A stretch of DNA of 64,000 nucleotides from Marinisporobacter sp. (GTDB taxonomy: Bacteria > Bacillota > Clostridia > Peptostreptococcales > Thermotaleaceae), in the NCBI GenBank assembly GCA_025210395.1, contig JAOARV010000040.1, positions 30,348 to 94,347 on the forward strand. The letters run 5' to 3'. This document shows positions 53,695 through 62,019 of this stretch, one piece after another. Under the pieces are notes generated by a model, which did no database searches, had not been told where the DNA came from, and saw only the letters and a list, made by a program, of their open reading frames with translations. Position 1 is the stretch's first letter, and every line of letters starts with the position of its first letter. Position numbers and translations under genes: made by a program.

Positions 53695-55173
53695 CTATAA
53701 AATAATACAAATAAGCCCACCGCTTCCATCGTTAATAATCTTTTGAAGGGTTCTTTGCATTTTATTTCTTGCATCTTCTGGCATCATAAATAATTTATGC
53801 TCTAATTGCTCTTTTACCATATCATGAAGAGATTTTCCAAACATATTTGTCTCCCATATTTTTTTAGGATCTGATTCAAACTCATCTAGTAAATATTTTA
53901 ACAGCTCCTCACTTTCCTTTTCTGTTCCTACAATTGGTGAAACTTCTGTTGTTATATCTGTTTTGATTAAATGAAGAGATGGAGCATTGGCTCTTAATTT
54001 CACTCCAAACCGATTTCCATGTTTAAAAATTTCTGGTTCTTTCAATTCTAGTTCTTCTAATTGTGGTGATACTAAACCATATCCTGTATCTTTTACATCT
54101 TTTAATGCTTTTTCTACTCTATCATATTCATTTTTTGCCCTTGAGAATTCTTTTATAAGACCTAACAATTGATGATCTCCCTCAATCTTATAGCCCGTTA
54201 TTTCCTCTAAAACATTATAGAATAGTCCATCTTTTGTTTTCATTTTAATATGGGCAATCCCTTCTCCTAATGCAATATCACTCACATTGGCTTCAGCAAT
54301 TATCTCCATATCTAAGAATTTTCCTACTTCATTTCTTATATCGCTTATTTTTTTTACTTCTTGGCTCCATTGCTTTACAGAATAAATAATCTTATCCTTA
54401 AGCCAATGGGTTGGTTCTAATCCTTCAACCCATCCAGGAAGGGTAATATTAATTTCCTTAATTGGAAATTCAAACAAAACATTTTCCAACACATCATTAA
54501 TATCTTCCATATTCATTTTAGCACAATCTGTTGCTACAACTGGAACACTATATTTTTCTTCTAATTGTCTTTTTAATTCTATTGTATCCTCCTTTTGAGG
54601 ATGTAAAGAATTTACAATTACCACAAAGGGTTTATTCATATCTTTTAACTCTTTGATCACTCTTTCCTCAGCTTCTATATAACTATTTCTATCAATATCT
54701 GTTACAGTACCATCTGTCGTAACTACTAAACCTATAGTTGAGTGATCTGTAATTACCTTCTTTGTTCCTATTTCTGCTGCTTCTACAAAAGGAATTTCCT
54801 TTTCATACCAAGGTGTTGTTACCATTCTAGGTTTTCCATCCTCTTCATGCCCCATAGCGCCCTTTACTAAATATCCTACACAATCTACAAGTCTTACTTT
54901 AAATTTTGCATTATCTTTTAAAGTTAATTCAATAGCTTCATTTGGAACAAATTTAGGCTCTGTAGTCATAATAGTTTTGCCCGCTCCACTTTGGGGCAAT
55001 TCATCTTTAGCTCTCTCTTTTCTATAAGCATTCTCAATATTGGGTAAAACTAATAATTCCATAAATCTTTTGATAAAGGTAGATTTTCCTGTTCTCACAG
55101 GTCCTACAACGCCTACATAAATATCCCCCTGTGTCCGTTCTGCAATATCTTCATATATATGGAATTTTTCCAT
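53695..55173 (-). CDS. spoIVA: Stage IV sporulation protein A, spore coat basement ATPase
   Basis: SpoIVA polymerises on the forespore surface using ATP and forms the base of the coat. The 492-residue protein has a Walker A-like GPVRTGKSTFIKRFMELL near residue 24, DCVGYLVKGAMGHEEDG near 92, VVTTDGTVTDIDRNSY, and the C-terminal GSGGLICIIL that anchors it to SpoVM and the membrane in B. subtilis. SpoVM itself was not found in this window. GGGGTGA lies upstream of the ATG. Sigma-E control is expected; I could not assign a promoter. Confidence 0.98.
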   Translation of the reverse strand: MEKFHIYEDIAERTQGDIYVGVVGPVRTGKSTFIKRFMELLVLPNIENAYRKERAKDELPQSGAGKTIMTTEPKFVPNEAIELTLKDNAKFKVRLVDCVGYLVKGAMGHEEDGKPRMVTTPWYEKEIPFVEAAEIGTKKVITDHSTIGLVVTTDGTVTDIDRNSYIEAEERVIKELKDMNKPFVVIVNSLHPQKEDTIELKRQLEEKYSVPVVATDCAKMNMEDINDVLENVLFEFPIKEINITLPGWVEGLEPTHWLKDKIIYSVKQWSQEVKKISDIRNEVGKFLDMEIIAEANVSDIALGEGIAHIKMKTKDGLFYNVLEEITGYKIEGDHQLLGLIKEFSRAKNEYDRVEKALKDVKDTGYGLVSPQLEELELKEPEIFKHGNRFGVKLRANAPSLHLIKTDITTEVSPIVGTEKESEELLKYLLDEFESDPKKIWETNMFGKSLHDMVKEQLEHKLFMMPEDARNKMQRTLQKIINDGSGGLICIIL

Positions 55174-55413
55174 TTACACTCACCCCTTTAGTTAAAATAT
55201 TTATTATAGATTTCTCAATCAAAACATTAATTTATGATGAATTTTTCATATTTCTTCACGAAAATGAGAAAATTTATCATAATTTGAATATAAAAATAAA
55301 AAATCTATAAAAAATCAAAAACTATCAAAAGTCATTTTTTCTTCATTATGATATGTATTAACAATATATATATATGATTCCTTCCACCCCATTATGCCTT
55401 TTATATAAATAAA
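55174..55413. other. Intergenic region between gpsA and spoIVA
   Basis: This spacer of about 240 bases is extremely AT-rich. It should contain the spoIVA promoter, but I see no -35/-10 pair close enough to the sigma-E consensus to name. The gpsA terminator forms its right boundary. I see no open frame or RNA gene. Confidence 0.5.
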
Positions 55414-55440
55414 AAAAGATAGCTAAATCAGCTACCTTTT
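55414..55440 (-). terminator. Terminator of DUF512-der-gpsA
   Basis: Arms 55414-55424 and 55430-55440 form an 11-bp stem with one G-U pair on the minus strand, followed by a run of T. It starts at the gpsA stop codon. Confidence 0.8.
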
Positions 55441-56468
55441 TACCACTCCATTTTTTTATTTTGAGCTACCTCTTCAATTTCATGGGTTCTGCTTCTCATC
55501 ATTAAATTTACTACAGCCTCTCTTACATCACTATCATTATAAAGTATATTATAAATTTCAGTTGTAATAGGCATTTCTATATTGTACGCTTTAGATAGTT
55601 GATAAGTAACCTTTGTAGTTACTACACCTTCTACTACCATTCCTATTGAGTTTACTGCATCTTCTAGTTTTTCGCCTTGTCCAATTTGAATACCACATCG
55701 TCTATTTCTACTATGCATACTAGTACATGTTACAATTAAATCTCCAATACCTGTTAGCCCTGCAAAGGTATTAAGATCTGCTCCCATTGCTTGACCAAGT
55801 CTTGATATTTCCGTAATTCCTCTCGTCATAAGAGCCGCTTTTGCATTATCTCCAAAGCCTAATCCGTCAGATATTCCTGCTCCTAGGGCAATAACATTTT
55901 TAAGGGCCCCTCCAAGTTCAACACCCACCATATCTGGATTTGTATATATTCTTAATTTAGGGGATATGAATACATCCTGTACATATTCTGCAACAGCTTT
56001 TTCCCTTGCTGCAACAACCAACGTAGTAGGCATATCTCTACATACTTCCTCAGCATGAGAAGGTCCTGATAAGGCAGCAAAAGAATTTTTAGGAAGCTCT
56101 TCTTTTACTACTTCTGATATTCTAAGAAGTGTAGTATTCTCTAGTCCTTTTGCAACATTTACAATAATCTGCTTTTCATTCACTACATCTTTAAAGTTTG
56201 TTATTACTTTTCTTACAGCTTGTGAAGAAACTGCCAATAATATAATATCTGAGTCTTTCACAGCCTCACAAATATCTTGAAATAATTCTATATTATTAGG
56301 CAAAATAACACCTGGTAAATATTTTATATTTTCTCTTGCTTTGTTCATTTGTAAAAACTGTTCTTCGTTTCTCATCCACAGTTTCACATCATGCCCCTTT
56401 TTAGAAAGAGCCACTGACAAGGCTGTTCCCCAGCTTCCAGCTCCAATTACACTAATGGTTGATTTCAT
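55440..56468 (-). CDS. gpsA: Glycerol-3-phosphate dehydrogenase [NAD(P)+]
   Basis: GpsA reduces dihydroxyacetone phosphate to glycerol-3-phosphate, the backbone for phospholipids. The 342-residue protein has the Rossmann motif ISVIGAGSWGTALSVAL at the N-terminus, NVAKGLENTTLL, AALSGPSHAEEV, VGVELGGALKNVIALGAGI with the catalytic Lys near residue 190, and LTGIGDLIVTCTS. It follows der by 60 bases. plsY, often located between der and gpsA in Clostridia, is absent. A FapR box upstream of the operon fits its lipid role. Confidence 0.97.
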   Translation of the reverse strand: MKSTISVIGAGSWGTALSVALSKKGHDVKLWMRNEEQFLQMNKARENIKYLPGVILPNNIELFQDICEAVKDSDIILLAVSSQAVRKVITNFKDVVNEKQIIVNVAKGLENTTLLRISEVVKEELPKNSFAALSGPSHAEEVCRDMPTTLVVAAREKAVAEYVQDVFISPKLRIYTNPDMVGVELGGALKNVIALGAGISDGLGFGDNAKAALMTRGITEISRLGQAMGADLNTFAGLTGIGDLIVTCTSMHSRNRRCGIQIGQGEKLEDAVNSIGMVVEGVVTTKVTYQLSKAYNIEMPITTEIYNILYNDSDVREAVVNLMMRSRTHEIEEVAQNKKMEW

Positions 56469-56528
56469 TGTACCGCCCCCTATTCGTACGCAAACTTTAT
56501 TTTTAGATTTAGTACAAAAAAACTTCGC

Positions 56529-57851
56529 TTATAGGTCTTCTCCCTTTTCTCTATGCATTATACTAATTGGCGTTCCTTCAAATCCAAAGGCTTCTCTTAT
56601 TTTATTTTCAATATATCTTGTATAAGAAAAATGAGTCAATTCTTTGTCATTCACAAATATAACAAATTTAGGTGGTCTTACAGAGATTTGTGTCATATAG
56701 AAAATTTTAAGTCTTTTTCCTTTATCTGATGGTGGCTGATTTAATAATATAGCTTCTCCAATCACATCATTTAATCTACCTGTTGGTACTCTCATAGCAT
56801 GCTGATTGGAAACAAATTTTATAGTCTCAAGAATCTTATGTACTCTTTGTTTTGTTATTGCTGAGACAAAAAGAATAGGGGCATAAGGCATAAAAGCTAA
56901 TTCTTTTCTTATCTCTTTTGTATATTGATTCATGGTATTGGTTTCTTTTTCTATCAAATCCCATTTATTTACAACAATAACTGTAGCTTTCCCCTCTTCA
57001 TGGGCATAACCTGCAATTTTTTTATCTTGCTCCGTTACCCCTTCTGTAGCATCAATCATCAGCATACATACATTTGATCTTTCTATTGCATTAAGAGATC
57101 TAACAACACTATATTTCTCAATATTTTCATCTACTTTGCTTTTTCTTCGTATTCCTGCTGTATCTATAAACACATACTCATCTTCCCCATGGGTAAAAGG
57201 TGTATCAATAGCATCTCTTGTAGTTCCTGCAATATTACTTACAATCACTCGTTCTTCCCCTAGGATTGTATTAATAATAGAAGATTTTCCTACATTGGGC
57301 TTACCAATAACGGCTACTGTAATGCAATCATCTTCATAATCTTCTTCATGCTTTTCTGGAAATTTTGCTATAACTTCGTCTAATAAATCTCCAAGTCCTA
57401 GAGCATTTGTCGTAGAAATAGGTAAGGGCTCTCCTAGTCCTAATTGATAAAAGTCATAAAAATCGTCTGGTAATTTATGTGTATCCACTTTATTTACTAC
57501 TAAAAGGACAGGCTTACCTGTTTTTCTAAGTAAAGTTCCTATTTCCTCATCTGCAGCTACAAGACCTGTTCTTCCATCTACCATAAAAAGAATCACGTCC
57601 GCTGTTTGAATCGCTAGCTTTGCTTGATTTCTCATTTGAGATATAATAATATCCTTTGACTCTGGTTCTAATCCACCTGTGTCTATTAGCGTAAAATAAT
57701 GATTTAACCACTCAACTTCTGTATAAATTCTATCTCTTGTAACACCTGGCTTATCTTCTACAATTGCTATTCTTTTTCCAGCAAGCTTATTAAAAAAAGC
57801 TGATTTTCCTACATTAGGTCTTCCAACTATTGCTACAACTGGCTTAGCCAT
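56529..57851 (-). CDS. der: Ribosome biogenesis GTPase Der (EngA)
   Basis: Der has two GTPase domains in tandem and acts in 50S assembly. The 440-residue protein has P-loops VAIVGRPNVGKSAFF near residue 6 and VAVIGKPNVGKSSII near 182. It also has DTGGLEPE and DTAGIRRKSKV, the NKVD/NKWD base-specificity motifs, and a C-terminal KH-like domain (about 355-440). It lies between the DUF512 gene and gpsA, the usual clostridial neighbours. Confidence 0.97.
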   Translation of the reverse strand: MAKPVVAIVGRPNVGKSAFFNKLAGKRIAIVEDKPGVTRDRIYTEVEWLNHYFTLIDTGGLEPESKDIIISQMRNQAKLAIQTADVILFMVDGRTGLVAADEEIGTLLRKTGKPVLLVVNKVDTHKLPDDFYDFYQLGLGEPLPISTTNALGLGDLLDEVIAKFPEKHEEDYEDDCITVAVIGKPNVGKSSIINTILGEERVIVSNIAGTTRDAIDTPFTHGEDEYVFIDTAGIRRKSKVDENIEKYSVVRSLNAIERSNVCMLMIDATEGVTEQDKKIAGYAHEEGKATVIVVNKWDLIEKETNTMNQYTKEIRKELAFMPYAPILFVSAITKQRVHKILETIKFVSNQHAMRVPTGRLNDVIGEAILLNQPPSDKGKRLKIFYMTQISVRPPKFVIFVNDKELTHFSYTRYIENKIREAFGFEGTPISIMHREKGEDL

Positions 57852-57874
57852 AAAAACACCTCCAGTATCTATCT

Positions 57875-59203
57875 TTATTTTGTCATTTTATTAATAAAAT
57901 CTTTTCCGTCTACTTCCGTAACAGTTACTTTTATATTTAATGCTTTTTCCAAATCCTCTACTGTTACATTGTCTAGAAAAATAGGTTCATCCCTTTTTAA
58001 CATACAAGATGGAATGACTAATTCTTCTCCTAGTTCCTGACTCTTTAATTGTTCTATTAGATCAGTTCCTGTAATTAAACCTGCTACTGTAATGGTTTCT
58101 CCAAAAAAGTTATTTTTAATTTCAAAGACATTAATTTTTAGACCATTCACCTTTTCCTCAATTTTTTTACAAATTTTTCCCATAAGCGATTTCGCTGATT
58201 TCCCAGTAGCAATACTCACTTGTTTATTTTTCTTCTCTATTACAGACAAATTTTCTAAACATGAATCAACTTCATATTCAAACTTTGCCATAAGTCCTAC
58301 ACCATTTTCTATTTGGGGAAAGCCCTCATAATCATCATACATAGGAAGCTCTCTATTGGCAAGAACATAAAACTCATCTGACAAATGTACAAAACGAGTA
58401 TCTATTTCTTTTAATAGCTTATTTTGCCATGCTGCTACTTGGTCAATAACTCCTGCTGATGACTCCTTATCAAAAATGGTCAGCGGATATAAGCCTTCTC
58501 TAAATTTAGTTATTCCTACAGGAACAATGGCTAAGCTTTGCATACTTGGATAAAGATTAGATAAATCTTTAATAGTTCTATCTAAATTCTTCCCATCATT
58601 TATGTCTTTACACAAAACAATCTGTCCATTCATAGAAATTCCTGCATCTGATAGTCTTTGTAATCTCTCATAAATATTTTTTGCATATTTATTACTTAAC
58701 ATTTTCACCCGTAGCTCTGGGTCTGTAGTATGTATAGAAATATTAATAGGGCTAATTCTATATTTTATAATTTTTTGTATATCTTCTTCCGACATATTCG
58801 TAAGCGTAATGAAATTTCCTTGAAGAAATGAAAGTCTTGAATCATCATCCTTAAAATATAAGGTTTTTCTCATTCCTTTAGGTAATTGATCTATAAAACA
58901 AAACATACATTTGTTTTTACAGCTTCTTGCTTGGTCAATGATTGGGTTTTCAAATTCAATCCCTAATTCTTCATCAAAGTCCTTATAACATGTATATTTT
59001 TTTACTATGCCATCTTTTTTTTCAATTTCAATTTCTAAATATTCATCTGCTGTCAAAAACATATATTCAATAATATCTTCAATAGCTTCTTTATTTATTT
59101 TTAGTAGTTTATCCCCCTCTTCTATTCCTAGCTTCTGGGCTTTACTTCCTGGATAAATTTTAGAAATAATATTTTTCAGTTCTTGTTCTTCCACAATCAA
59201 CAC
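57875..59203 (-). CDS. DUF512 family radical SAM-like protein
   Basis: The 442-residue protein has an N-terminal PDZ-like segment (NIISKIYPGSKAQKLGIEEGDKLLKIN, about 10-60). A cysteine motif CKNKCMFCFIDQLPKGM (C-x3-C-x2-C) lies near residue 95, and NGQIVLCKDINDG near 190, as in radical SAM enzymes, with a conserved C-terminal DUF512 domain (LITGTDLIEQLKSQ). Function unknown. The start is a GTG at 59203, or a downstream GTG at 59194 with AGGTG six bases upstream. It is the first gene of DUF512-der-gpsA, behind a FapR box. Confidence 0.88.
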   Translation of the reverse strand: MLIVEEQELKNIISKIYPGSKAQKLGIEEGDKLLKINKEAIEDIIEYMFLTADEYLEIEIEKKDGIVKKYTCYKDFDEELGIEFENPIIDQARSCKNKCMFCFIDQLPKGMRKTLYFKDDDSRLSFLQGNFITLTNMSEEDIQKIIKYRISPINISIHTTDPELRVKMLSNKYAKNIYERLQRLSDAGISMNGQIVLCKDINDGKNLDRTIKDLSNLYPSMQSLAIVPVGITKFREGLYPLTIFDKESSAGVIDQVAAWQNKLLKEIDTRFVHLSDEFYVLANRELPMYDDYEGFPQIENGVGLMAKFEYEVDSCLENLSVIEKKNKQVSIATGKSAKSLMGKICKKIEEKVNGLKINVFEIKNNFFGETITVAGLITGTDLIEQLKSQELGEELVIPSCMLKRDEPIFLDNVTVEDLEKALNIKVTVTEVDGKDFINKMTK

Positions 59204-59220
59204 CTACTTGAAATCTAGTT

Positions 59221-59237
59221 TTAGTACCTACTACTAA
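59221..59237. promoter_or_regulatory. Second FapR box, upstream of DUF512-der-gpsA
   Basis: TTAGTACCTACTACTAA is identical to the fapR operator (16764-16780) at 15 of 17 positions, and the two differences are in the centre. It starts two bases downstream of an extended -10 element and 18 bases before the DUF512 start codon. The sequence match and the position are seen; repression by FapR is inferred. Confidence 0.8.
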
Positions 59238-59238
59238 T

Positions 59239-59247
59239 ATTGTATCA
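59239..59247 (-). promoter_or_regulatory. Extended -10 promoter of DUF512-der-gpsA
   Basis: The minus strand reads TGATACAAT (TACAAT at 59239-59244), an extended -10. No good -35 lies 17 bases upstream. A second candidate, TTGACG with TAATAT at 18-base spacing, lies about 30 bases further upstream. The FapR box would overlap the transcription start. Confidence 0.6.
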
Positions 59248-59314
59248 TAAAAATTACTTTTATATATCCTGACTCATAATATTATCATGTACTTTTATAT
59301 ATCGTCAAGAACAT

Positions 59315-59509
59315 TTAGTGTCTTACAATAACATAAGCTCCATTTTCAAGATCATGAACCATTCCCATAGTAATTTTAGAAACTAATAATGCAAGTCTCT
59401 CCTTTTGCTCTTCCGTTTTTGCATAAAACACAGGTACTGTTGTTGTTGAAACCATACTTCTATCTGTAGTAATAATGGCAATAATATTTTCTTTAATTCC
59501 GAAATCCAT
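59315..59509 (-). CDS. Small partner protein of YIEGIA (capping complex subunit type)
   Basis: The 64-residue soluble protein (MDFGIKENIIAIITTDRS; VPVFYAKTEEQKERLALLV; TMGMVHDLENGAYVIVRH) is the small protein usually encoded directly after YIEGIA family genes in spore-forming Clostridia and annotated as a capping complex subunit. Its start overlaps the YIEGIA stop by one base (TAATG), so translation is coupled. Its biochemical role is unknown. Confidence 0.75.
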   Translation of the reverse strand: MDFGIKENIIAIITTDRSMVSTTTVPVFYAKTEEQKERLALLVSKITMGMVHDLENGAYVIVRH

Positions 59510-60444
59510 TAAAGTTCTCCTTTCAACTGATTATTTTCTTTTGACCCTTTCTTCGATTCTAAAGGCTTTCTCTTTGCCGTTTCTAAAACTGGTGTTTTAT
59601 TGACTGCTTCTACTAATAAATCTATATTGGCTTCCATAGGAATAATAGCCATAACAATATTTCCATTATGAGGATTTCTTCTAGCAATAGGAGTAAAGTC
59701 TGGTTCATCTACATCCTTACGAATTCCTAATTGAATAGTAGCATTATGTTGTATAGCTTGTCTTTGCCCCATATTGGCAAGAGTCGCTCTAGCATTTGCA
59801 TCATGAGGAATAATCTCTATAGCAATACCCCTTTCTTCATAAATTTTCCTAGATTCCTTTAATCCTATATTCATAATTACAACATCATTTACCATCAATA
59901 AGGGTCCGTCAAAATGGATTTTACCAGGTGTTACCTGAGCAATTTCCATAATTAACTGCCTTGATAATAATTTCTTTAAGGCTACAGCTGTAATAGCCCC
60001 TACAAATACTCCAAAAAATATTTGTAGATAGATAGGAAATTTTATCATTTTTATAAAATAGATTGTAATACTTGCCATAAGGGAAGTAATAATAACCATA
60101 TAGTTTCTTGCTTCAAAAGCCTTTGCAATATCTTCTATATAAGCAGTTCCTCTTGGTACTAACTCTGTTCCTTCTATATTGTCAAGACTTTGTCTTTCCA
60201 TATTTCTAACATCTCTAAACTGTTGTGCCGCTAGTGCTAAAAAAGTTACTGCACTATATTCCTTTTGTACCAATGCAGGTACTGCTACAGCACCAAGGGA
60301 TGCTGCAATGACGCCTAATGTTAAATGAGAAATCAATCCCTGTGGATAGCTAGGATATTGCCTTTGATCGATTCGAATCATATAAATTCTTGCCAATAGT
60401 CCCATTATTAAAGCTACAATTATCTGAATACCAAATTTATCCAT
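59509..60444 (-). CDS. YIEGIA family membrane protein of spore-formers
   Basis: The 311-residue protein has several membrane segments (about 6-22, 40-60, 115-150). The stretch SYPQGLISHLTLGVIAASLGAVAVPALVQKEY is followed by RGTAYIEDIAKAFEARNY near residue 100. The family is named for YIEGIA; here the motif reads YIEDIA. A soluble C-terminal half has HFDGPLLMVNDVVIMN. The family is restricted to sporulating Firmicutes; its function is unknown. The ATG at 60444 has AGGAGG upstream; a longer frame from 60519 would cross the promoter region. Confidence 0.85.
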   Translation of the reverse strand: MDKFGIQIIVALIMGLLARIYMIRIDQRQYPSYPQGLISHLTLGVIAASLGAVAVPALVQKEYSAVTFLALAAQQFRDVRNMERQSLDNIEGTELVPRGTAYIEDIAKAFEARNYMVIITSLMASITIYFIKMIKFPIYLQIFFGVFVGAITAVALKKLLSRQLIMEIAQVTPGKIHFDGPLLMVNDVVIMNIGLKESRKIYEERGIAIEIIPHDANARATLANMGQRQAIQHNATIQLGIRKDVDEPDFTPIARRNPHNGNIVMAIIPMEANIDLLVEAVNKTPVLETAKRKPLESKKGSKENNQLKGEL

Positions 60445-60532
60445 AAATATCCTCCTAATTTTTCTATCTACTTGTATTATTATTTGTTTTTTGGGTGGTT
60501 TTATGAGAAATTTATTCATTATAGCATTAAAA

Positions 60533-60560
60533 AAAGCTGTTCTCTCAACAGAACAGCTTT
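60533..60560 (-). terminator. Terminator of pstCAB-phoU
   Basis: Arms AAAGCTGTTCT (60533-60543) and AGAACAGCTTT (60550-60560) pair perfectly around a 6-base loop. A run of seven T follows on the minus strand, 13 bases after the phoU stop. Confidence 0.92.
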
Positions 60561-60573
60561 CTTATGATTTTTA

Positions 60574-61224
60574 CTATTTCATCCAATAATCTCCTGTTTG
60601 AATATAAACAACCTTCTCACATACATTTTTTGCATAATCTGCAATTCGTTCAATATGGGAACAAATAAATAAAAAGTTTGTAGACTGGCTAATTTTTTTA
60701 GGATCTTCCATCATATAGGTAAGAAGTTCTCTATATATTTGATTATATATTTCATCTACTGTTTCATCTAATGCCCAAGTCTCTTTTGCTAGTTGAACAT
60801 CTTTTTTTACAAATGCATCTAAAGATTTTTTCACCATATCTGTAGCTAAATCCGCCATTCTCGGTATATCTATTAATGATTTCATATATTTTTGATCGGC
60901 CATCTTTATAGTGATTTCAGCAATATCTACAGCATGATCAGCTATTCTTTCAAGATCTGCAATCAATCTTAAAATAGAACAAATTTCTCTTAAATCAATA
61001 GCCATAGGCTGTTGAGTAGCAATTAACTTAATACATTTATCTTCAATTTCTTCTTCTAATTTATTTGTAGTAACATCTGCTTCAATCACTTTTTGAGCAA
61101 GAACGACATCTTGATCCTTTAATGATTTTATTGCACTGAGTGTGGCTTCTTCTGCCATACACCCTAATTTTAACAAATCATTATGAAGCTTTGCTAACTC
61201 ATTGACTAATTGTAATCTAGGCAT
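60574..61224 (-). CDS. phoU: Phosphate transport system regulator PhoU
   Basis: PhoU links the Pst transporter to the PhoR sensor and controls phosphate uptake. The 216-residue all-helical protein has two repeats, each with a metal-binding pattern: RLIADLERIADHAVDIAEI near residue 88 and ICSHIERIADYAKNVCEKV near 187. It follows pstB by 18 bases and is the last gene of the operon. Confidence 0.96.
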   Translation of the reverse strand: MPRLQLVNELAKLHNDLLKLGCMAEEATLSAIKSLKDQDVVLAQKVIEADVTTNKLEEEIEDKCIKLIATQQPMAIDLREICSILRLIADLERIADHAVDIAEITIKMADQKYMKSLIDIPRMADLATDMVKKSLDAFVKKDVQLAKETWALDETVDEIYNQIYRELLTYMMEDPKKISQSTNFLFICSHIERIADYAKNVCEKVVYIQTGDYWMK

Positions 61225-61242
61225 TTTAATTCCTCCCTCTCT

Positions 61243-62004
61243 TTAACCAAATCTTCCTGTAATGTAATCTTCGGTTCTTTTATCCCTAGGCTTAGAAAAA
61301 ATATTATCTGTTGAATCCGTCTCTATGATCTCTCCATTTAGGAAAAAAGCTGTCTCATCTGAAACTCTTCCTGCTTGCTGCATATTGTGTGTTACAATAA
61401 CAATAGTATAATCTTTTTTTAATTCATCTAATAAATTCTCTACTTTTAAGGTTGATATAGGGTCTAGTGCTGAAGTTGGCTCATCCATCAAGATTACATC
61501 AGGCTCAACAGCTAAACACCTTGCTATACATAATCTTTGCTGCTGCCCACCAGATAATCCTAAAGCAGGTTTATCTAATCGATCCTTTACTTCATCCCAA
61601 AGGGCTGCTCCTTTTAAACTTTTTTCCACAATTTCATCTAATCTTGATTTCTCTTTTATTCCATGTATTTTCGGTCCATAAGCAATATTTTCATATATTG
61701 TTTTCGGAAATGGATTAGGCTTTTGAAAAACCATTCCTACATTTTTTCTTAAATTAATTAAATCATATTGATCACTATAAATATCTAATCCATCTAAAAT
61801 AATTTGTCCATTAATTTTTACAGAATCAATCAGGTCATTCATTCTATTTAATGTCCTTAAAAATGTTGATTTTCCGCATCCCGAAGGTCCAATAAGAGCT
61901 GTTACCTTATTTTCCTTAATCTCTATATTGATATCTGTTAATGCTTGAAATTCTCCATAAAAAAGATTTAAATTTTTCACCCTGATCTTAGGATTATTTG
62001 ACAT
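61243..62004 (-). CDS. pstB: Phosphate ABC transporter ATP-binding protein PstB
   Basis: PstB powers high-affinity phosphate import. The 253-residue ABC ATPase has Walker [21 protein letters not shown] near residue 35, the Q-loop [18 protein letters not shown] typical of PstB, signature [16 protein letters not shown], Walker [14 protein letters not shown], and the switch His in VTHNMQQA. It is encoded between pstA and phoU. Confidence 0.98.
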   Translation of the reverse strand: MSNNPKIRVKNLNLFYGEFQALTDINIEIKENKVTALIGPSGCGKSTFLRTLNRMNDLIDSVKINGQIILDGLDIYSDQYDLINLRKNVGMVFQKPNPFPKTIYENIAYGPKIHGIKEKSRLDEIVEKSLKGAALWDEVKDRLDKPALGLSGGQQQRLCIARCLAVEPDVILMDEPTSALDPISTLKVENLLDELKKDYTIVIVTHNMQQAGRVSDETAFFLNGEIIETDSTDNIFSKPRDKRTEDYITGRFG

Positions 62005-62019
62005 GTCTTTATCCCCTTT

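Noticed and set aside
55174..55413. Sigma-E promoter for spoIVA
   Set aside because: Several ATATT- and CATA-like words occur in this AT-rich spacer, but no pair has acceptable spacing, so I do not name one.
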